Part shown: positions 26,213 through 26,730 of the stretch, in pieces | Layout: each line of letters opens with the position of its first letter | How positions within the stretch are numbered: position 1 is the stretch's first letter | Origin: Entamoeba histolytica HM-1:IMSS | Lineage: Eukaryota; Evosea; Mastigamoebida; Endamoebidae | Direction: 5' to 3' | Length of the DNA: 26,730 bases | NCBI RefSeq assembly: GCF_000208925.1 | Contig: NW_001915063.1 | Location: forward strand, 2,400-29,129 | Translations under genes and position numbers: made by a program | Notes under the pieces: model-generated | Seen by the model: only the letters and a program-made list of their open reading frames with translations | What the model was told of the DNA's origin: nothing | The model's database searches: none

Positions 26213-26465
26213 TGTTTGATCTAATGACCATATCTAGATGGTAGGGTCATTAAATATTAGTATAGTATTATTCTTAATAGTTTATTTAACTATTCTTTGG
26301 ACATGTTCCACTCAAGGTGTTCATTACGAATGAAATCCCGTTTTCATACGTGAAACACCTATAAATATTTGGGACAATAAGTAATAACCTCATATCAAGT
26401 ATAATAATAAATAGTATTTTTACTATTAATTATTTACTATAAATTGTGACTGCTGACGTCATCTA
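26213..26465. other. Right subterminal region with stem-loops
   Basis: No gene. A 46-nt imperfect stem-loop lies at 26315-26360 (AGGTGTT with AACACCT, ATGAAA with TTTCAT, apex near TCCCG). A single iteron-like AACCTCATA lies at 26386-26394. At 26443-26472, ATTGTGA and TCACAAT flank the 8-bp palindrome TGACGTCA, which corresponds to the base of the large left palindrome with its centre missing. Confidence 0.5.
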
Positions 26466-26730
26466 TCACAATGGGTTATAAACCATTTATATTTAAAGAT
26501 TTCAGTGCTTTTAATCTCCTTACTAACTCTTTGTGAATTAATCAATTTATTGTTAATATAACATGTATTATTTCTCTATTATTTCTTAATTTCTTTTGTA
26601 AATTATATTTATGAGGATTACTAAAATCAATTGAATCAAATTCATTAAAATATGTAATTAATATGTTTATATATTTTTAATATTTATGTTTTGATATTAT
26701 TTAAATGGGGTACGAAAATAAGCAAAGAAA
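26466..26730 (-). repeat. Right 265-bp terminal inverted repeat, cut by window end
   Basis: Inverted copy of 15966-16230 with one difference noticed. The last 24 bases are the start of the longer repeat family seen at 8659 and 15989, so the repeat very likely continues past the window. Confidence 0.85.

Larger units (their letters stand above)
15966..26730. mobile_element. Rep- and capsid-encoding virus-like element with terminal inverted repeats
   Basis: About 10.8 kb between two 265-bp inverted repeats. Twelve closely packed genes lie inside: CRESS-type Rep, two jelly-roll capsid-like proteins, a phage-type repeat protein, a membrane protein, GSYG-motif proteins and duplicated small genes. 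All except one small gene have intact frames. The near-identity of the repeats indicates recent integration or ongoing activity. The right repeat reaches the window end, so the true end may lie further right, and the 1-kb repeat at 14973-15989 could be part of a longer terminal repeat. The size far exceeds ordinary CRESS genomes (roughly 2-6 kb). Confidence 0.72.

Noticed and set aside
1..26730. CRISPR arrays, rRNA or tRNA genes, spliceosomal introns
   Set aside because: No regularly spaced repeats, no tRNA or rRNA-like conserved segments and no convincing intron with conserved ends were seen.

Overview
This window looks like nuclear DNA of an Entamoeba-like amoebozoan. It is very AT-rich, its genes are short and without visible introns, and at least seven genes have a TATTTAAA box about 28-43 nt before the start codon, sometimes with a GAACT element, which is the core-promoter pattern described for Entamoeba. 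Almost no ordinary host genes are visible. The window is a cluster of virus-derived or virus-like elements plus one broken Mutator-type transposase.

Region 1 (1-3758) is compact. It holds an unknown 312-325 aa protein, an A32/FtsK-like packaging-type ATPase, a coiled-coil protein, a 68-aa protein homologous to one in region 4, and a frameshifted gene with an acidic tail. Region 2 (3759-8658) is mostly decayed: a solo copy of a long AT-rich repeat, scrambled gene remnants and a Mutator-like transposase C-terminus with a stop inside its SWIM zinc motif. Region 3 (8659-15989) is a decayed 7.3-kb element bounded by 0.8-1.0 kb inverted repeats. It carries broken capsid-like genes, a caspase-like remnant, a membrane glycoprotein-like gene and a basic-arm protein interrupted by one TAA.

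Region 4 (15966-26730, cut by the window end) is the highlight: a largely intact element of about 10.8 kb with 265-bp inverted repeats that differ at one base. It encodes a CRESS-type HUH/SF3 Rep, a 507-aa single-jelly-roll-like capsid, a smaller divergent second capsid-like protein, a protein with a phage-type structural repeat, a one-pass membrane protein, two proteins sharing a basic GSYG motif, and a duplicated convergent pair of small genes. A 171-nt near-perfect palindrome lies just inside the left repeat and a collapsed version lies inside the right one. Paired TATGAGGTA iterons lie next to the Rep promoter and again 1 kb away.

Inference: region 4 is an integrated virus or virus-like transposon of Entamoeba. 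Rep would start replication at a terminal hairpin, the two capsid proteins would build the shell, and the remaining small proteins would be virion or host-interaction factors. A packaging ATPase sits in region 1, next to a gene whose homologue lies in region 4, so the elements may be relatives with exchanged modules or co-operating parts.
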